Shown here: in pieces, positions 5,140 through 5,723 of the stretch | How positions within the stretch are numbered: position 1 is the stretch's first letter | Layout: each line of letters starts with the position of its first letter | From: JBAYZQ01 sp041672385 | Lineage (GTDB): Bacteria > Spirochaetota > Spirochaetia > Sphaerochaetales > Sphaerochaetaceae | Direction: 5' to 3' | Length of the DNA stretch: 5,723 nucleotides | Assembly: GCA_041672385.1 (NCBI GenBank) | Contig: JBAYZQ010000149.1 | Coordinates: 1-5,723 of the forward strand | Made by a program: the position numbers and the translations under genes | Notes under the pieces: model-generated | What the model was told of the DNA's origin: nothing | Database searches by the model: none | Seen by the model: the letters and a program-made list of their open reading frames with translations, nothing else

Positions 5140-5723
5140 GATACTACTCAGGTTGTGGATTGGTATTTTAAAATGGGGGCAGATGGTATTTTTTCAGTTT
5201 GTCAATCTAGTGAAATGTTTTTTCTTTCTGAGCAAGAAAAGTTTGATATTGCAAAAGCAGTTAAAGAAGCAAGTGATGGTAGAATAAAAGTTATAGCATC
5301 GGGGCATACTGCTAAAGACATAAACGAACAAGTTGATCAATTGGGAAAAATGGCTGAGACCAAAGTTGATGCAGTAGTTTTGGTATCTAACCGTTTAGCC
5401 GATGAGAATGAGAGTTCGAATATTTTTGATGCCAATGCAGAAAAAATATTTAGGCAATTACCAGGTGTGACTTTTGGTTTATATGAATGTCCTTTCCCAT
5501 ACTTAAGATTATTGACCGACCAGTTTTTAAAAAAATGTGCCCAAAATGGCAATTTGATATTTTTAAAGGATGTTTCCTGCAATAGAGAAATACAAAAAAG
5601 AAGAGTAAAACTTGTTGAGGGTTGCAATCTTTCTCTTTTTAATGCCAATACTTCAACTTTGCTTGCTTCGTTGAAAGATGGATATAATGGCTACAATGGA
5701 GTTATGGCTAATTTCCACATAGA
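5116..5723 (+). CDS. DapA-superfamily (dihydrodipicolinate synthase / N-acetylneuraminate lyase) class I aldolase, partial at both ends
   Basis: This is a TIM-barrel class I aldolase of the DapA family, which forms a Schiff base with a 2-oxo acid. Recognisable order: VVDWYFKMGADGIFSVCQSSEM, in which CQSSEM (5200-5217) replaces the family's GTTGE; VIASGH; VDAVVLVSNRLADENES; YECPFPY with the catalytic Tyr (5482-5484); IFLKDVSCN with the Schiff-base Lys (5566-5568); LFNANTSTLL; GVMANFH at the right edge. The CQSSEM type is an uncharacterised group distinct from true DapA. The frame is open from a stop at 5104-5106, but family-like sequence begins only near 5137-5150, so the first barrel strand (normally an ITPF-containing stretch) is missing. 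TTG 5116 is the first possible in-frame start and has no good ribosome site. It is probably a 5'-truncated pseudogene. The C-terminus lies beyond the window. Confidence 0.8.
   Translation, partial: MIISWTFYDTTQVVDWYFKMGADGIFSVCQSSEMFFLSEQEKFDIAKAVKEASDGRIKVIASGHTAKDINEQVDQLGKMAETKVDAVVLVSNRLADENESSNIFDANAEKIFRQLPGVTFGLYECPFPYLRLLTDQFLKKCAQNGNLIFLKDVSCNREIQKRRVKLVEGCNLSLFNANTSTLLASLKDGYNGYNGVMANFHI

Noticed and set aside
5097..5141. Upstream frame reading VGFDNFVD as the missing aldolase N-terminus joined by a frameshift
   Set aside because: Only 14 codons are open, the spacing to VVDWYF does not fit the family well, and there is no ITPF-like strand. The opposite strand gives a better family-like reading up to about 5120-5139.
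5337..5648. A 103-codon minus-strand open frame
   Set aside because: It is antisense to the aldolase catalytic region, where the plus-strand frame holds the Tyr and Lys motifs.
1..5723. CRISPR array, tRNA or rRNA gene, intact insertion sequence
   Set aside because: No regularly spaced repeats, no cloverleaf or rRNA-like conserved blocks and no transposase motifs were seen on either strand.

Overview
The window is AT-rich (roughly one-third G+C by eye), favours AGA for arginine and A/T-ending codons, and carries purine-rich Shine-Dalgarno sites in front of its genes. This suggests a low-GC anaerobe, most likely Bacillota (Clostridia or a relative). Fusobacteria or a low-GC spirochaete cannot be excluded. 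Nothing here fixes the taxon.

Left block, minus strand (3378 down to 1): three co-directional genes. These are an M20D amidohydrolase (2179-3378), a TatD-family metal-dependent hydrolase (1318-2085) and an NCS2/AzgA-type nucleobase permease (1278 running off the left edge). Gaps are 93 and 39 bp. A good promoter candidate lies just before the first gene and a weak one before the second. The layout reads as an uptake-plus-hydrolysis operon. The permease lacks residues that are normally conserved in its substrate-site loops, so its substrate should not be assumed to be a common purine.

Middle spacer (3379-3828): 450 bp between divergent genes. It holds outward promoter candidates on both strands, an in-frame 45-residue protein-like tail on the minus strand that may be a gene relic, and a cluster of inverted repeats around a C(TTCG)G tetraloop in the leader of the next gene.

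Right block, plus strand (3829-4771): a Cys-rich DUF3795 protein and a GNAT acetyltransferase, followed by a weak hairpin plus T-tract terminator.

Right end (4816-5723): a minus-strand C-terminal fragment of a WYL-type transcriptional regulator meets, head to head, a plus-strand DapA-superfamily aldolase that lacks its N-terminal strand. Both appear cut at the same place, about 5100-5140. This points to a rearrangement scar or a chimeric join. No complete novel system is visible. The main leads are the atypical permease operon, the structured leader of the DUF3795 gene and the double-truncation junction.
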